Below, piece by piece: positions 47,655-57,154 of a stretch of DNA of 64,000 nucleotides. Position numbers and translations under genes: made by a program. The notes below the pieces were generated by a model. The model searched no databases. It was given only the letters and a program-made list of their open reading frames with translations, and was not told where the DNA came from. Origin of the DNA: Lactiplantibacillus dongliensis (lineage in GTDB: Bacteria; Bacillota; Bacilli; Lactobacillales; Lactobacillaceae); NCBI RefSeq assembly GCF_005405105.1, contig NZ_BJDK01000006.1, forward strand, positions 55,367-119,366, given 5' to 3'. Each line of letters begins with the position of its first letter. Positions within the stretch are counted from its first letter, which is position 1.

Positions 47655-47767
47655 TAACTCTTTTCCTCCAATCCAACCGCTCAACCAATGATTAAACACG
47701 TACAATTATATTTTACCATTAATAGCGGTGAAAGCCGTCAAAATCACCGGTTTTAACCTTTTTTTAG

Positions 47768-48304
47768 CTATTTACCACTAGAACCGAAACCGCCTGTGCG
47801 CGTTGCTTGCACTTCAGCTTCATCAGTTGCCGTTAAATAAGCGGTAAAGATGCCTTGACCAATCCGTTCGCCCTTCTTAATATGCACATCGCGAATGCCC
47901 AAATTGACCAATTGAATGAAGATTTCGCCTTCGTTCTTAGGATTATCATAATAATCCGCATCGATGATCCCAACCCCATTGGGTAAGATCAGCCCGCGTT
48001 TGAGCGGATTGCTTGACCGATTGGCAATCATTAAGTATTCACCATCATTCATATACGCTTTAATCCCGGTTGGCACTAAGTACGGCTTCAAGGTTTTAGC
48101 CGCCGCATCGAGATCAGCGGTTGAGCTGGTTTCGCCATGCCGTAATTGCCATAAGACTTTGATAAAGTTCAGCTTCCAGATTGATGGCAGTGTGAAATCC
48201 GTTGCCGCTTCAAAGTCGTAACCGGCCGCTTGCTTCGTTGTCCGATACGGAACATGCAAGTCGGCCTGCGCATACTTACTAACAATTTTAAATCCACGTG
48301 ACAT
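47768..48304 (-). CDS. dut: Deoxyuridine 5'-triphosphate nucleotidohydrolase (dUTPase)
   Basis: Dut hydrolyses dUTP to dUMP and prevents uracil misincorporation. The five motifs of trimeric dUTPases are present in order: AGYDFEAA, ANRSSNPLKRGL, NGVGIIDADYYDN, GERIGQGIF and RTGGFGSSG. Between motifs 1 and 2 is an insertion of about 35 residues (IWKLNFIKVLWQLRHGETS), which makes it 178 residues against about 150 in the classic form; similar insertions occur in lactobacilli and their phages. ATG 48304 has AGGGG ahead. Confidence 0.93.
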   Translation of the reverse strand: MSRGFKIVSKYAQADLHVPYRTTKQAAGYDFEAATDFTLPSIWKLNFIKVLWQLRHGETSSTADLDAAAKTLKPYLVPTGIKAYMNDGEYLMIANRSSNPLKRGLILPNGVGIIDADYYDNPKNEGEIFIQLVNLGIRDVHIKKGERIGQGIFTAYLTATDEAEVQATRTGGFGSSGK

Positions 48305-48491
48305 TGGTTGACCCCTACTTTCAATTTATAATCGTCATTTTCTTGATTAGCGATGCTGATTTCATTAATACCAGGCTTAGCCCCTGACACTAATAGTTAC
48401 GTTTTATTCGTCTCAAGTCATTAATCTTTTTAGGCTAAATCTTAGTTATCGATAGTGTTCACATTCTACCATACTTTCAGGCGAAGTTTCG

Positions 48492-48520
48492 TTGACAAAA
48501 CCGGCAATAACCCGTTTAAT
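48492..48520 (+). promoter_or_regulatory. Promoter of the GNAT-rpiA unit
   Basis: Perfect TTGACA, 17 bases, TTTAAT, about 40 bases before the GNAT start and divergent from dut. Confidence 0.7.
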
Positions 48521-48559
48521 AAACTTGAGACTTAAAACCCTTTCAAGGTGGTGACGGTA

Positions 48560-48841
48560 ATGGAATTTACACGCGAACCAAACCGGTTTTACTTTAATGA
48601 TGATGAAGGCCGGTTAGCCGGTGAAATCACTTTTCCGGCAATTGATGATGGTCAAGTTTGGGTGATTGAGCATACGTTTGTCCGCGATGACTTCGGCCAT
48701 CAAGGACTCGCCGCTAAATTGACTTTAGCAGTGATTGACGCCGCTAAAGCCGAACACAAACAAATTCAGCCACTCTGTACGTATGCCAAGGCGTTTTTTG
48801 ACAAACACCCCGAGTACGCAGACTTAGTGGTCACTAAATAA
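48560..48841 (+). CDS. Small GNAT-like N-acetyltransferase (YjdJ type)
   Basis: A 93-residue minimal GCN5-like acetyltransferase. It has [18 protein letters not shown], which supplies the acetyl-CoA loop, and the ending [18 protein letters not shown], characteristic of the short YjdJ/GNAT-CG group. ATG 48560 follows GGTGGTGACGG; an ATG-less frame to 48548 is discarded. It is 20 bases upstream of rpiA and shares its promoter. The substrate is unknown. Confidence 0.85.
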   Translation: MEFTREPNRFYFNDDEGRLAGEITFPAIDDGQVWVIEHTFVRDDFGHQGLAAKLTLAVIDAAKAEHKQIQPLCTYAKAFFDKHPEYADLVVTK

Positions 48842-48861
48842 CTTTAAGGAGTTCACATCTT

Positions 48862-49545
48862 ATGAATCAAGATCAATTAAAACAACTCGTCGGTCAAAAA
48901 GCCGTGGAATACATTAAAGACGGCATGCAAGTTGGCCTTGGGACCGGCTCCACCGTTAAATTCATGGTCGACGCGCTTGGTGAACGGGTCAAAAATGAAC
49001 ATTTGAACATTGTCGGCGTCTCCACTTCCGAACGGACCGCCGCTCAAGCTAAAAGTTTAGGCATTCCGATGAAGTCCGTTGACGATGTCGATCATTTGGA
49101 CCTAACCATTGATGGTGCTGATGAAATTTCAGCCGACTATCAAGGGGTCAAAGGTGGCGGGGCGGCCCTCTTATTTGAAAAGATCGTGGCCATCAACTCT
49201 GATAAAGTCATGTGGATTGTCGATGAAAGTAAAATGGTTGACCAACTCGGCGCTTTCGGCTTACCCGTTGAAGTGATTCCTTACGGGAGTCAGCATGTCT
49301 TTGAAAAAATGGCGGCCAAAGGTTACCATCCTGAATTCCGGAAAGTTAATGGTGAGTTCGTCCGGACTGATTCTAATAATTACATCATTGACTTACATTT
49401 AAATCCAATTACCAAGCCTCATGACTTAGCTGAAGATTTAATCCATATGGTCGGCGTCGTTGAACACGGGCTCTTCTTAGACATGGTCAATACCATTATT
49501 GTCGGCCATGCCGACGGTCCGGAAGTCATCACGGCACGCCCATAA
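48862..49545 (+). CDS. rpiA: Ribose-5-phosphate isomerase A
   Basis: RpiA interconverts ribose 5-phosphate and ribulose 5-phosphate. The 227-residue protein has [16 protein letters not shown] (phosphate loop), [10 protein letters not shown] with catalytic Asp, [14 protein letters not shown] with Lys/Glu, and [12 protein letters not shown] near the end. RBS TTAAGGAG precedes the ATG. It forms a two-gene unit with the GNAT gene. Confidence 0.97.
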   Translation: MNQDQLKQLVGQKAVEYIKDGMQVGLGTGSTVKFMVDALGERVKNEHLNIVGVSTSERTAAQAKSLGIPMKSVDDVDHLDLTIDGADEISADYQGVKGGGAALLFEKIVAINSDKVMWIVDESKMVDQLGAFGLPVEVIPYGSQHVFEKMAAKGYHPEFRKVNGEFVRTDSNNYIIDLHLNPITKPHDLAEDLIHMVGVVEHGLFLDMVNTIIVGHADGPEVITARP

Positions 49546-49554
49546 TCGTTAGAC

Positions 49555-49583
49555 TTGCCGGAAATTAATGAAACCGATACAAT
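49555..49583 (+). promoter_or_regulatory. pepC promoter
   Basis: TTGCCG, 17 bases, TACAAT, 31 bases before the pepC start. Confidence 0.65.
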
Positions 49584-49613
49584 GAGAATAACATTAAAGG
49601 AGTGTGAAGATTT

Positions 49614-50945
49614 TTGAGTAAAGCAATTAGTATGGATCAAATCGCCAACTATCAAGCTGACCTTGATCAACATCCCGCTGCTAAAGTTATCGAACGCAGC
49701 GTCACCAAGAACGGAATCTTAGCCAGCAGCCAAGATATCCCAGCCATGAGTCAAACGACCCCCGTCTTCTCCATTGATTTGGATACTGGCGGCGTCGCTA
49801 ACCAAAAGCAAAGTGGCCGTTGCTGGATGTTTGCCGCCTTAAACACGATGCGGCACGCCTTAGCTGACAAGTTCAAGTTAAAGAACTTCGAATTGTCACA
49901 AAACTACACGTTCTTCTGGGACAAATTCGAAAAGGCCAACTACTTCTATGAAAACGTCTTAGCCACCGCTGATCAACCAACCAGCAGTCGGAAAGTCGCT
50001 TGGTTAATGACCACCCCTCAACAAGATGGTGGTCAATGGGACATGTTAGTCGCGCTGATCCAAAAATACGGGATCGTGCCTAAGAGTGTCATGCCTGAAA
50101 CTTACAACAGTTCCAAGTCTGCTGAAATCAATAGCACCTTGAACTTAAAGTTACGCAAAGATGCCGTTGAATTACGGGAATTAGTGGCCGCTAAAGCGTC
50201 CGCTGACGATATCCAAGCGCGCAAAGAAAAGATGCTTAACGAAGTTTATCGGATGTTGGCTTACGCTTTTGGCGAACCCGCAACCGAATTCGACTGGGAA
50301 TACCGCGATGATGATAAGAACTATCACATCGACAAGGGCTTAACCCCACAAAGCTTCTTCAAGAAGTATATCGGCTGGAACTTAGATGACTACGTTTCAA
50401 TCATCAACGCCCCTACCGACGACAAGCCATATAACCATACTTACACGATTGAAATGTTAGGTAACGTTTTAGGCGGTCGCGAAGTCAAGCATTTGAACGT
50501 CTCAATGGCAGACTTCAAACAACTTGCCATCAAGCAATTGCAAGCTGGCCAAAGTGTCTGGTTCGGTTGTGATGTTGGTCAATCTTCTGATCGTCAAAAA
50601 GGCGTGATGGCTACTGACGTTTACAGTAAAGACGAATTATTCGACGTTGATCTCTCAATGTCCAAAGCTGAACGTCTGGACTACGGTGAAAGCTTAATGA
50701 CCCATGCCATGGTGATCACCGGGGTCGACTTGGTCGATGGTCAACCAACCAAATGGAAGGTTGAAAACAGCTGGGGTGATAAAGTCGGCGAAAAGGGCTT
50801 CTTCGTGATGAGCGATGCCTGGATGGACGAATATTGCTACCAAGTTGTTGTTAACAAGCAATTCTTATCTGACGACTTGAAGGCCGCCCAAGCCGAGGAA
50901 CCAACAGTCTTGGCCCCTTGGGATCCAATGGGCGCATTAGCCTAA
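49614..50945 (+). CDS. pepC: Cysteine aminopeptidase C (bleomycin hydrolase family)
   Basis: PepC is a cytoplasmic hexameric cysteine aminopeptidase that takes part in peptide use by lactic acid bacteria. The 443-residue papain-fold protein has the oxyanion Gln and catalytic Cys in NQKQSGRCWMFAALN (Gln64, Cys70), the His in THAMVITGVD and the Asn in VENSWGDK. A TTG start at 49614 with AAAGGAG 11 bases ahead is assumed. It has its own promoter and a bidirectional terminator, hence monocistronic. Confidence 0.97.
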   Translation: MSKAISMDQIANYQADLDQHPAAKVIERSVTKNGILASSQDIPAMSQTTPVFSIDLDTGGVANQKQSGRCWMFAALNTMRHALADKFKLKNFELSQNYTFFWDKFEKANYFYENVLATADQPTSSRKVAWLMTTPQQDGGQWDMLVALIQKYGIVPKSVMPETYNSSKSAEINSTLNLKLRKDAVELRELVAAKASADDIQARKEKMLNEVYRMLAYAFGEPATEFDWEYRDDDKNYHIDKGLTPQSFFKKYIGWNLDDYVSIINAPTDDKPYNHTYTIEMLGNVLGGREVKHLNVSMADFKQLAIKQLQAGQSVWFGCDVGQSSDRQKGVMATDVYSKDELFDVDLSMSKAERLDYGESLMTHAMVITGVDLVDGQPTKWKVENSWGDKVGEKGFFVMSDAWMDEYCYQVVVNKQFLSDDLKAAQAEEPTVLAPWDPMGALA

Positions 50946-51035
50946 CGTGAGTAGACCAACGGATTGGAGACAAGCATTGGTTTGATGTCACAAGTGAAAT
51001 TTCCAATCGGTCCAAACACGTTTCAACAACTAAAA

Positions 51036-51084
51036 AAAAACGGTCAGTGTGGTAATCCCTATCGATTACCGCACTGGCCGTTTT
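51036..51084. terminator. Bidirectional terminator between pepC and the multicopper oxidase gene
   Basis: AAAACGGTCAGTGTGGTAAT - loop - ATTACCGCACTGGCCGTTTT, about 20 bp with two mismatched positions, A and T tracts outside. Confidence 0.9.
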
Positions 51085-51093
51085 CGTGTCCCG

Positions 51094-52560
51094 TTAACTC
51101 ACCTTAATCTGCCCCATCATCCCTTGTTCCTCATGCTCCAAATTATGACAATGGTACATATAAATCCCGCGATCTTTGAACTTAAACGTGATCTTAACGA
51201 CCCCACCTGGCGGCAACGCGACGGTATCTTTCCACCCGCGTTCATTAGCCGCTGGTCGCGCGCCGTTAACACTCAAGATTCGAAATTGCACGCCGTGTAA
51301 ATGAAACGGATGACTCATCCCGCCCATCATGCCACTCGAATTTTTCAACGTCCAAACTTGTGGCTGGCCACGTTGCGCCGTCAGATCAATTCGGTCAGGG
51401 TCAAATTTTTGCCGATTTATCGTCACCATCCGACCCATGCCGCTAAACGTTAAGGTCCGTTTTTGGGCTTGCTTCGGCATGGTTGCAGCCGGCAACGTGA
51501 CTAGTTTAGTTGGCAGGCGCCCCAGCTGACGTTTAGCCGTTGTTGGCCGCAATTGCAAGACTGCCTGTCGTCCATTCATCACCGTCACCGGTTGACTCAA
51601 CTTAGCTGTATCAATGACCACTTCTGCCCGTTCACCGGGGGACAACTGCAAGCGTTGGACTGCGACTGGCCGTGACAGCAAGCCACCATCGTCAGCAATC
51701 TGCTGCATCGCTTGGTGATTGCTAAGCGTTAGCTGATAATTACGAGCATTCGATCCATTAACTAATCGGAGCCGAACTAACTTAGTCGTGACTTTTAAAT
51801 AGGGATTCAACGTGCCGTTCACTAGTAAGGTCGACCCCCGCGTCCCATCAGCTTGATAGGCTTGTTCATAGTCCAATTGATGTTGCTTAGTAAATTGACG
51901 ATCCTGAATGATGACTGGAAAATCATTAACACCATACGTTTGTGGTAAGTGCAGGCGTTGGCTAGCCCGATCACGCACGTAAATCAAGCCGGCTAAGCCT
52001 TGATAAACTTGCTTCGCCGTACTGCCCATTGCATGCGGATGAAACCATAACGTCGCGGCCGGTTGCTGAACTTTAAACGCCACCTTTTTAGTCGCTCCGG
52101 CCGCCACTGTCTCGTGGGGACCGCCGTCAGCGTTACCCGGTAAGATGGCGCCATGCCAATGAAAACTGGTTGCTTGCGTTAATGTATTTTTGGTCGTAAT
52201 TGCCAGTGTCTGTCCCCGGTTTACTTGTAACACTGGGCCTAAGTAATTACCGTTATAGCCTAGCGTTTTGGTCGTTTGGCCGGCTCTAAATGCCATCGTC
52301 CCGGTTCGAGCAATCACCGTATAAGCCACCCGCCGTTGCGTTTGTTGCGTCGGCTTTAACAGCGGGGGCAACGCTAATGGCCGGGCCGGTGTTTTAATTG
52401 TTGGGGATGCCGCGGCAGGCTGCGACGTTGACTGCCGTCCCATCATTGCATGTCTTGGTATCGACCGCTGATTAAAACGGGTTCCCTGATAATAGCTAAC
52501 ACCCATACCGGTTAGGCCAATCCCCAAAACGCCCACTAATAGCCAGTTTTTTAATTGCAT
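51094..52560 (-). CDS. Multicopper oxidase, CueO/SufI-like, membrane-anchored
   Basis: A 488-residue three-cupredoxin oxidase. All four copper motifs are intact: FHWHGAILPG, WFHPHAMG, HPFHLHG and HCHNLEHEEQGM (from about residue 470), the last with the type 1 Cys and axial Met. A hydrophobic N-terminus (NWLLVGVLGIGLTGMGVSYY) acts as signal or anchor without a twin-arginine motif. CueO-type enzymes oxidise Cu(I) outside the membrane. ATG 52560 has a GGGGGG ribosome site. Two CopY boxes on its promoter support a role in copper tolerance. No copper ATPase or copY is present nearby. Confidence 0.93.
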   Translation of the reverse strand: MQLKNWLLVGVLGIGLTGMGVSYYQGTRFNQRSIPRHAMMGRQSTSQPAAASPTIKTPARPLALPPLLKPTQQTQRRVAYTVIARTGTMAFRAGQTTKTLGYNGNYLGPVLQVNRGQTLAITTKNTLTQATSFHWHGAILPGNADGGPHETVAAGATKKVAFKVQQPAATLWFHPHAMGSTAKQVYQGLAGLIYVRDRASQRLHLPQTYGVNDFPVIIQDRQFTKQHQLDYEQAYQADGTRGSTLLVNGTLNPYLKVTTKLVRLRLVNGSNARNYQLTLSNHQAMQQIADDGGLLSRPVAVQRLQLSPGERAEVVIDTAKLSQPVTVMNGRQAVLQLRPTTAKRQLGRLPTKLVTLPAATMPKQAQKRTLTFSGMGRMVTINRQKFDPDRIDLTAQRGQPQVWTLKNSSGMMGGMSHPFHLHGVQFRILSVNGARPAANERGWKDTVALPPGGVVKITFKFKDRGIYMYHCHNLEHEEQGMMGQIKVS

Positions 52561-52595
52561 GTGTCCGCCCCCCTTATCCTCATCATGATTATGGC

Positions 52596-52637
52596 TACAA
52601 TTGTAAACAATATCTGCTTAATTTACAAGTGTAAACA
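52596..52637 (-). promoter_or_regulatory. Two CopY-type cop boxes embracing the oxidase promoter
   Basis: TACAATTGTA (52596-52605) and TACAAGTGTA (52624-52633) both fit TACANNTGTA. Read on the gene strand each fits the long consensus KRNYKACANNTGTARNY at every position. The likely -35 (TTTACA) lies in the upstream box, and after 17 bases the -10 (TATTGT) abuts the downstream box, so a bound repressor would block polymerase. CopY-family repressors are released by copper. Confidence 0.9.
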
Positions 52638-52643
52638 ATCTGA

Positions 52644-52679
52644 ATAAAAAAAGAACCGCGTCCAAATGCAACGGGTTCT
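52644..52679 (-). terminator. Terminator after the phosphoglycerate mutase gene's upstream neighbour gap (gpm side, minus strand)
   Basis: On the minus strand GAGAACCCG - loop - CGCGGTTC followed by TTTTTTT, placed just before the cop-box promoter. Since the mutase gene ends at 52685 reading toward lower positions, this is its terminator. Confidence 0.8.
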
Positions 52680-52684
52680 CAACT

Positions 52685-53362
52685 TTAAATTTCAGTTTTA
52701 CTTCTAATTCGTAACTGGTCATCTAAGTCGTAACAAATGGGCACCCCATTCGCCACTTCGACACCGTCAATCCCGGTATCACTAATGTGTTCCAAGTATT
52801 TAATCAGCGCGCGCAACGTACTGCCATGCGCCACGATCAGTTGATTCTCCCCGGCCAACAGTCGTGGGGCAATCACATCAATCCAATACGGCATGATCCG
52901 GTCATACGCCATCTTTAAGCTTTCACCCCGGGGTTCGACGTTCGGCCCATACTTCATGTAACGCCGATCATGACTTAAATCAGTTGGCGCCAATAACGGC
53001 GGGACCGTATAGAAGCTACGCCGCCACTGTTGAACTTGGGCTTTGCCATAAATCTGCCGGGTCTCATCTTTGTTTTGCCCGCGCAAAGCGCCATAATGCC
53101 GCTCATTTAGCCGCCAAGTCTTATATTCTGGTAACCACAATTGATCGATTTCATCCAAAATAATATTCGCCGTGACCACTGCTCGTTTTAAAACAGACGT
53201 ATGGACCGCCCCAAACTGAATACCAGCTTCGCGCAATCGTTTGCCAGCATGATGGGCTTGCCCGACTCCAACATCAGTCAAAGGGACATCACTCCAGCCG
53301 GTATACGTATTATCACGGTTCGCTGTACTCTCACCATGTCGTACAATTACCAATTCTGTCAT
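52685..53362 (-). CDS. gpmA: 2,3-bisphosphoglycerate-dependent phosphoglycerate mutase
   Basis: A 225-residue dPGM-type histidine phosphatase. The phosphorylated His is in [11 protein letters not shown] (His9), followed by [30 protein letters not shown] with the acid/base Glu, and [15 protein letters not shown] with the second His. Full length and active-site set are intact, so a true glycolytic mutase or close paralogue. Lactobacilli often carry several such genes. It is monocistronic. Confidence 0.9.
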   Translation of the reverse strand: MTELVIVRHGESTANRDNTYTGWSDVPLTDVGVGQAHHAGKRLREAGIQFGAVHTSVLKRAVVTANIILDEIDQLWLPEYKTWRLNERHYGALRGQNKDETRQIYGKAQVQQWRRSFYTVPPLLAPTDLSHDRRYMKYGPNVEPRGESLKMAYDRIMPYWIDVIAPRLLAGENQLIVAHGSTLRALIKYLEHISDTGIDGVEVANGVPICYDLDDQLRIRSKTEI

Positions 53363-53440
53363 TATTTTCTCTCTCCACTTGTTGCCTTCAATAATCTCTA
53401 TGATAAGCGATTTTTAGGGGTGAACGCAAGCACTCCGCCG

Positions 53441-53478
53441 AAAAAAAGGCCCCTAGCAATTTAGGCTACGGGTCTTTT
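53441..53478 (-). terminator. Terminator after the EamA transporter gene
   Basis: Minus strand AAAAGACCCGTAGC - loop - GCTAGGGGCCTTTTTTT, about 13 bp with two mismatches, 35 bases past the stop. Confidence 0.8.
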
Positions 53479-53512
53479 GAAACGGTTTTATATTTAATGA
53501 TGCGCTAGCTAA

Positions 53513-54541
53513 CTAATCTTCTTGCTCCGAAATGGCATTAGAATGACTGGCCACGCGCTCATGCACGGCTTTAACTTCGGCTTGCTTGGTCGCTTGTCCC
53601 ATCGTACTGGCACGTTCTCTGAAGCGATTGCCCACGAAAGTAACGACCGACCCAATTAAAATCACGATAATCCCAACGATCGTAGTTGGGACAATCTTTT
53701 CATGTAAAATAATAGCTGCTAAAATTGGGGCTAACCCTGGCTTGATAAAAAAGACTAACGACGCGGTTGACACGTCGGTCTTCTCCATTGCTAAGAAGTA
53801 AAAGGCAAACCCACCACCGGTAACACAGACCCCGATGAAGAATAATAACCAAAAATAAGTCATATTGACATTAACCAAGATTGGAATGGCGGCAAATTGC
53901 CGTAAGCCCATCGCCGTTAAACCACTGGCAACGGCGGGAATCTTAGTCAGCCAAGCTAAAATCAATAATTCAAAGGCTCCCGCAAAGAAGGTGAAACAAG
54001 TCATCGTCAACCCGTTTAGCCCACGTTTAACGGAACCGTAACGTGAAATAATACTGTATAAGCCAAAGGTAATGGCTGAACTAATCGCCAAAACTAGCCC
54101 TAAGCCATTCGTTAAATGGGCTGGATTAACAATGATCAATAACCCAATCACCGAAATCACAACCGAAATCAAGTTGGCTCGGCCCAAACGTTCATGGAGA
54201 ATCAAATATGAAAAGAGCAACGCAAAGACGGGATTACAACTAAATAGCACCGCCACCGTTGACGCTTGATCGACTGTAATCGCCAGTTGGTACAACGACA
54301 TGCTGACAATCACACAAACTAACCCGGTAATCGCAAATAACCGCCAATCAGCGGCCACTAACTTCCGGCCAGCTTGCTTTAACGCCATCACAGCAAATGG
54401 TAGTAAGACCACGGCTCCAATAAAGAACCGGATCAAGTTTAATTGAATCGGATTAAAGGCACTACCGGCCATCTTTAGCGCAATTTCCATTGAACTGAAC
54501 ATCAATGTTGAGATTGCGATATAAAGATATGCTTTCTTCAC
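53513..54541 (-). CDS. EamA-family (DMT superfamily) transporter
   Basis: A 342-residue membrane protein with ten predicted transmembrane helices formed by two EamA repeats (first about 5-140, second about 150-295). Conserved bits include FNPIQLNLIRFFIGA in repeat 1 and FFIKPGLAPILAAIILHEK in repeat 2. A charged cytoplasmic tail follows from about 300. Substrates in this family are metabolites such as amino acids or nucleosides and cannot be assigned here. The start is GTG 54541. It is not in an operon. Confidence 0.88.
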   Translation of the reverse strand: MKKAYLYIAISTLMFSSMEIALKMAGSAFNPIQLNLIRFFIGAVVLLPFAVMALKQAGRKLVAADWRLFAITGLVCVIVSMSLYQLAITVDQASTVAVLFSCNPVFALLFSYLILHERLGRANLISVVISVIGLLIIVNPAHLTNGLGLVLAISSAITFGLYSIISRYGSVKRGLNGLTMTCFTFFAGAFELLILAWLTKIPAVASGLTAMGLRQFAAIPILVNVNMTYFWLLFFIGVCVTGGGFAFYFLAMEKTDVSTASLVFFIKPGLAPILAAIILHEKIVPTTIVGIIVILIGSVVTFVGNRFRERASTMGQATKQAEVKAVHERVASHSNAISEQED

Positions 54542-54621
54542 GAATCGTTCGCTTCCCTCTTAATAAAAATTTAAATAGTTAACGTTGGCTAGTATAGCAC
54601 CATTTTCAAGTCGTTTTCAAA

Positions 54622-55575
54622 TTAGTGAATTAAGTTCGACTGCACAATCATCATTAATATTGGAATCACAATCAAGCTTAATAACGTCGTTTCAGTCACC
54701 ATAACCGCGGCATAGTCCGCATCGGCGCCATAGAGCTTCGACACCACCGGCGCATTCGTCATGACCGGCATGGCAGATTGTAAAATGAAAACTTGTTTCA
54801 TTTCAACTGGCATGGACATGGGAATCAGCATTAAGGTCATTAGCACTGGCGCAAAAATAAAACGGCCGAGCAGAATCCCGATGCTATCCCGGTCAAACCG
54901 CATGCTCCGCAAGCCGGCATTGGCCATTGAAATCCCGATGAAGATCATCGATAATGGCACCGTCATCCCACCGATGTAGCTGAAATCTGCCATTAAGAAG
55001 TCAGGCAGTTGAATCTTCAGTAAGACGAGGACAACCCCGATCATGAACCCGAGTAATGGCGGTGAAAAGATTTTCGACAACGTTTGCTTCAGATTAAACT
55101 TAGCGGCACTAACGCCGTCGCGTTGAATCAGATAAACCCCTAACGTCCAAAAAATTGTCGTGTTCGCCATATAATAGACCAGCACATATGGCAACGCGCT
55201 ATTCCCAAATAACGCTTCATTGACTGGTAAGCCAATAAAAACCGTGTTGGAATTCAAAAACATCGACGAAAACAACCCACGATGGGTCTTCTTGATGTTC
55301 AACGCGCGCATCACGCCAAACGACAAACCGAATAAGATCGCCATATTGAGAACCGGAAAACGCAGTCCCGGCAACGTCGCCAGTAATTTCTGCGCCGTAA
55401 AGTCTTTGGTGATCGTCGCAATCATATACGCTGGTAAGGCAATCTGTGTGACTAAGCGCGCCACTAATTTAGTGGAATCTTCACTAAACCAGCCCCACGA
55501 TGCCAACAAATAGCCCAGCGCAATCATCACAATAATAATGACGACCCCTTGAATACTATGTAAAAAGATGGCCAT
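54622..55575 (-). CDS. AEC-family transporter (auxin efflux carrier/MleP type)
   Basis: A 317-residue protein with about ten membrane segments in two inverted halves, of the auxin efflux carrier family. Bacterial members often carry malate or other carboxylates. It has LNSNTVFIGLPVNEALFGNSALPYV in the first half and FILQSAMPVMTNAPVVSKLYG in the second, both with the conserved Asn/Pro of the crossover helices. ATG 55575 is 8 bases after GGAGG; the ATG at 55581 is too near. No malolactic or decarboxylase gene lies close, so the substrate stays unknown. Confidence 0.88.
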   Translation of the reverse strand: MAIFLHSIQGVVIIIVMIALGYLLASWGWFSEDSTKLVARLVTQIALPAYMIATITKDFTAQKLLATLPGLRFPVLNMAILFGLSFGVMRALNIKKTHRGLFSSMFLNSNTVFIGLPVNEALFGNSALPYVLVYYMANTTIFWTLGVYLIQRDGVSAAKFNLKQTLSKIFSPPLLGFMIGVVLVLLKIQLPDFLMADFSYIGGMTVPLSMIFIGISMANAGLRSMRFDRDSIGILLGRFIFAPVLMTLMLIPMSMPVEMKQVFILQSAMPVMTNAPVVSKLYGADADYAAVMVTETTLLSLIVIPILMMIVQSNLIH

Positions 55576-55853
55576 ACCCATTTCCTCCTAGCCGAAAATA
55601 ATAATTCAATGAGAATTATTTAAGTATACCACTGTTTTTCAGGCGCTTGTAGCCGTTAAAAGTTTGTAAACGTTTGACTAGTGACCTAATTTTACTTATA
55701 GTGTTCTTTGATTATGTCAAAAAAAGCGGTTGACTGCCCACTAACCTCGCCAGAAGAGTTTAAAATCTTCTTAAATCAACCCTAAAAAACGATGCAACAG
55801 CTAGAAACGGCTTAGAATAGGTTAGTGGAAATATGAAATAACGAGGAACGGAT

Positions 55854-57011
55854 ATGTCAGAAAATAATCAAGAACCAATGGGCCCACGTGAGCGCCGTCG
55901 CCGGCAACAGAACCCACATTTGCGGCCAAAGCGGCATCGGCCGTGGGTTATTACCCTATTGATTTTATTAGCCTTCGTCGTTGCAGGTGCCTCAGCTTGG
56001 GGCTTCAAGACTTGGAACACAGCTAAAAATACCATGAACACGACTTTTCAAGCAACCGGTACGTCCAAAGAACGGAACGTTGATGCCGTGATCAAAAATA
56101 ACAAACCATTTTCGATTCTATTATTAGGAACCGATACTGGGGCGCTAGGTCGAAGTGCCAAGACAAACTTTTCGGCACGGACGGATACGATGATTATCTG
56201 CACGATTAATCCGAAAAAGGAAACCATGTCACTGACAAGCATTCCCCGGGATACGTTAGTGACCATCGACGGGCAAGCGGAAAAGATTAACGCCGCTTAT
56301 ACGATTGGTGGGGCCAGTGGTGCCGTTAAATCAGCGGAAAAACTCTTAAATATTCCCATTGATTTCTACGTTTTAATCAATATGGGCGGCCTGAAACAAA
56401 TCGTTAATGCCATGGGCGGCGTCACCGTCACACCAAAGTTAACCTTTAAGTACGGCCACGCAAACGTTAAGAAGGGTGTTAAGACCAAGCTAAACGGTGC
56501 GGCTGCGCTGGATTATTCACGCATGCGGTATGATGATCCTAAAGGTGATTATGGCCGGCAAAAACGTCAACGCCAAGTCATTATGTCAATGGTCAGTCAA
56601 TCTAACTCATTAGGATCGATTGCCAACATTGAAAAAATCACGCAGCAATTGTCCAATAACATGCGGACTGATTTAACTTGGAATGACATGGTCGCCTTAG
56701 ACACCAAGTACAAGAATGCGACCCATCACGCCAAATCCTATACCTTGCAAGGCGATGATGCCATGATCGATAACTTATCTTACCAAGTGGCCTCGGCCAA
56801 GGAACGTTTGAAGATTTCTAAGAGAATTCGGACGCAATTGCAGTTAACGACTGATGATTTAACAGTTAATGATTATTCTGAAACAGCCTCCGTTTCAACT
56901 GGTAGCAGTTCCGCATCGAGTTCTGATGCGTCAATGACCAACAGTACAACCACTGATACCACGCAAACTTCTGGGGCTGATGCCACGACAACGACTGGTA
57001 ATGGCCAATAA
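55854..57011 (+). CDS. LytR-CpsA-Psr (LCP) family cell-wall polymer ligase
   Basis: LCP proteins move teichoic acid or polysaccharide from the lipid carrier to peptidoglycan. The 385-residue protein has a basic cytoplasmic start, one transmembrane helix (about 31-50) and the extracellular LCP domain (about 80-250). That domain has the Asp/Arg signatures LLLGTDTGALGR, SARTDTMIICTINP, SIPRDTLVTI and DYSRMRYDDPKGDYGRQKRQ. A Ser/Thr-rich disordered tail (from ~345) resembles a wall-spanning linker. RBS GAGGAA precedes. It is monocistronic between its promoter and a strong terminator. Confidence 0.93.
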   Translation: MSENNQEPMGPRERRRRQQNPHLRPKRHRPWVITLLILLAFVVAGASAWGFKTWNTAKNTMNTTFQATGTSKERNVDAVIKNNKPFSILLLGTDTGALGRSAKTNFSARTDTMIICTINPKKETMSLTSIPRDTLVTIDGQAEKINAAYTIGGASGAVKSAEKLLNIPIDFYVLINMGGLKQIVNAMGGVTVTPKLTFKYGHANVKKGVKTKLNGAAALDYSRMRYDDPKGDYGRQKRQRQVIMSMVSQSNSLGSIANIEKITQQLSNNMRTDLTWNDMVALDTKYKNATHHAKSYTLQGDDAMIDNLSYQVASAKERLKISKRIRTQLQLTTDDLTVNDYSETASVSTGSSSASSSDASMTNSTTTDTTQTSGADATTTTGNGQ

Positions 57012-57043
57012 TAAGTGAACTTACAAACTGAAAATTAACCTTT

Positions 57044-57082
57044 AAAAAACGCGTTAGTCGATTTGGACTAACGCGTTTTTTT
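57044..57082 (+). terminator. Terminator of the LCP gene
   Basis: AAAAAACGCGTTAGTC - GATTT - GGACTAACGCGTTTTTTT, a near-perfect stem with a long T tract. Confidence 0.93.
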
Positions 57083-57154
57083 GATGGTTGTTGTCGCTCC
57101 CGGTTGATCTGGGTTTGCTCAGAATAATTTATGTGCTAATTAAAATAGCCGCCT

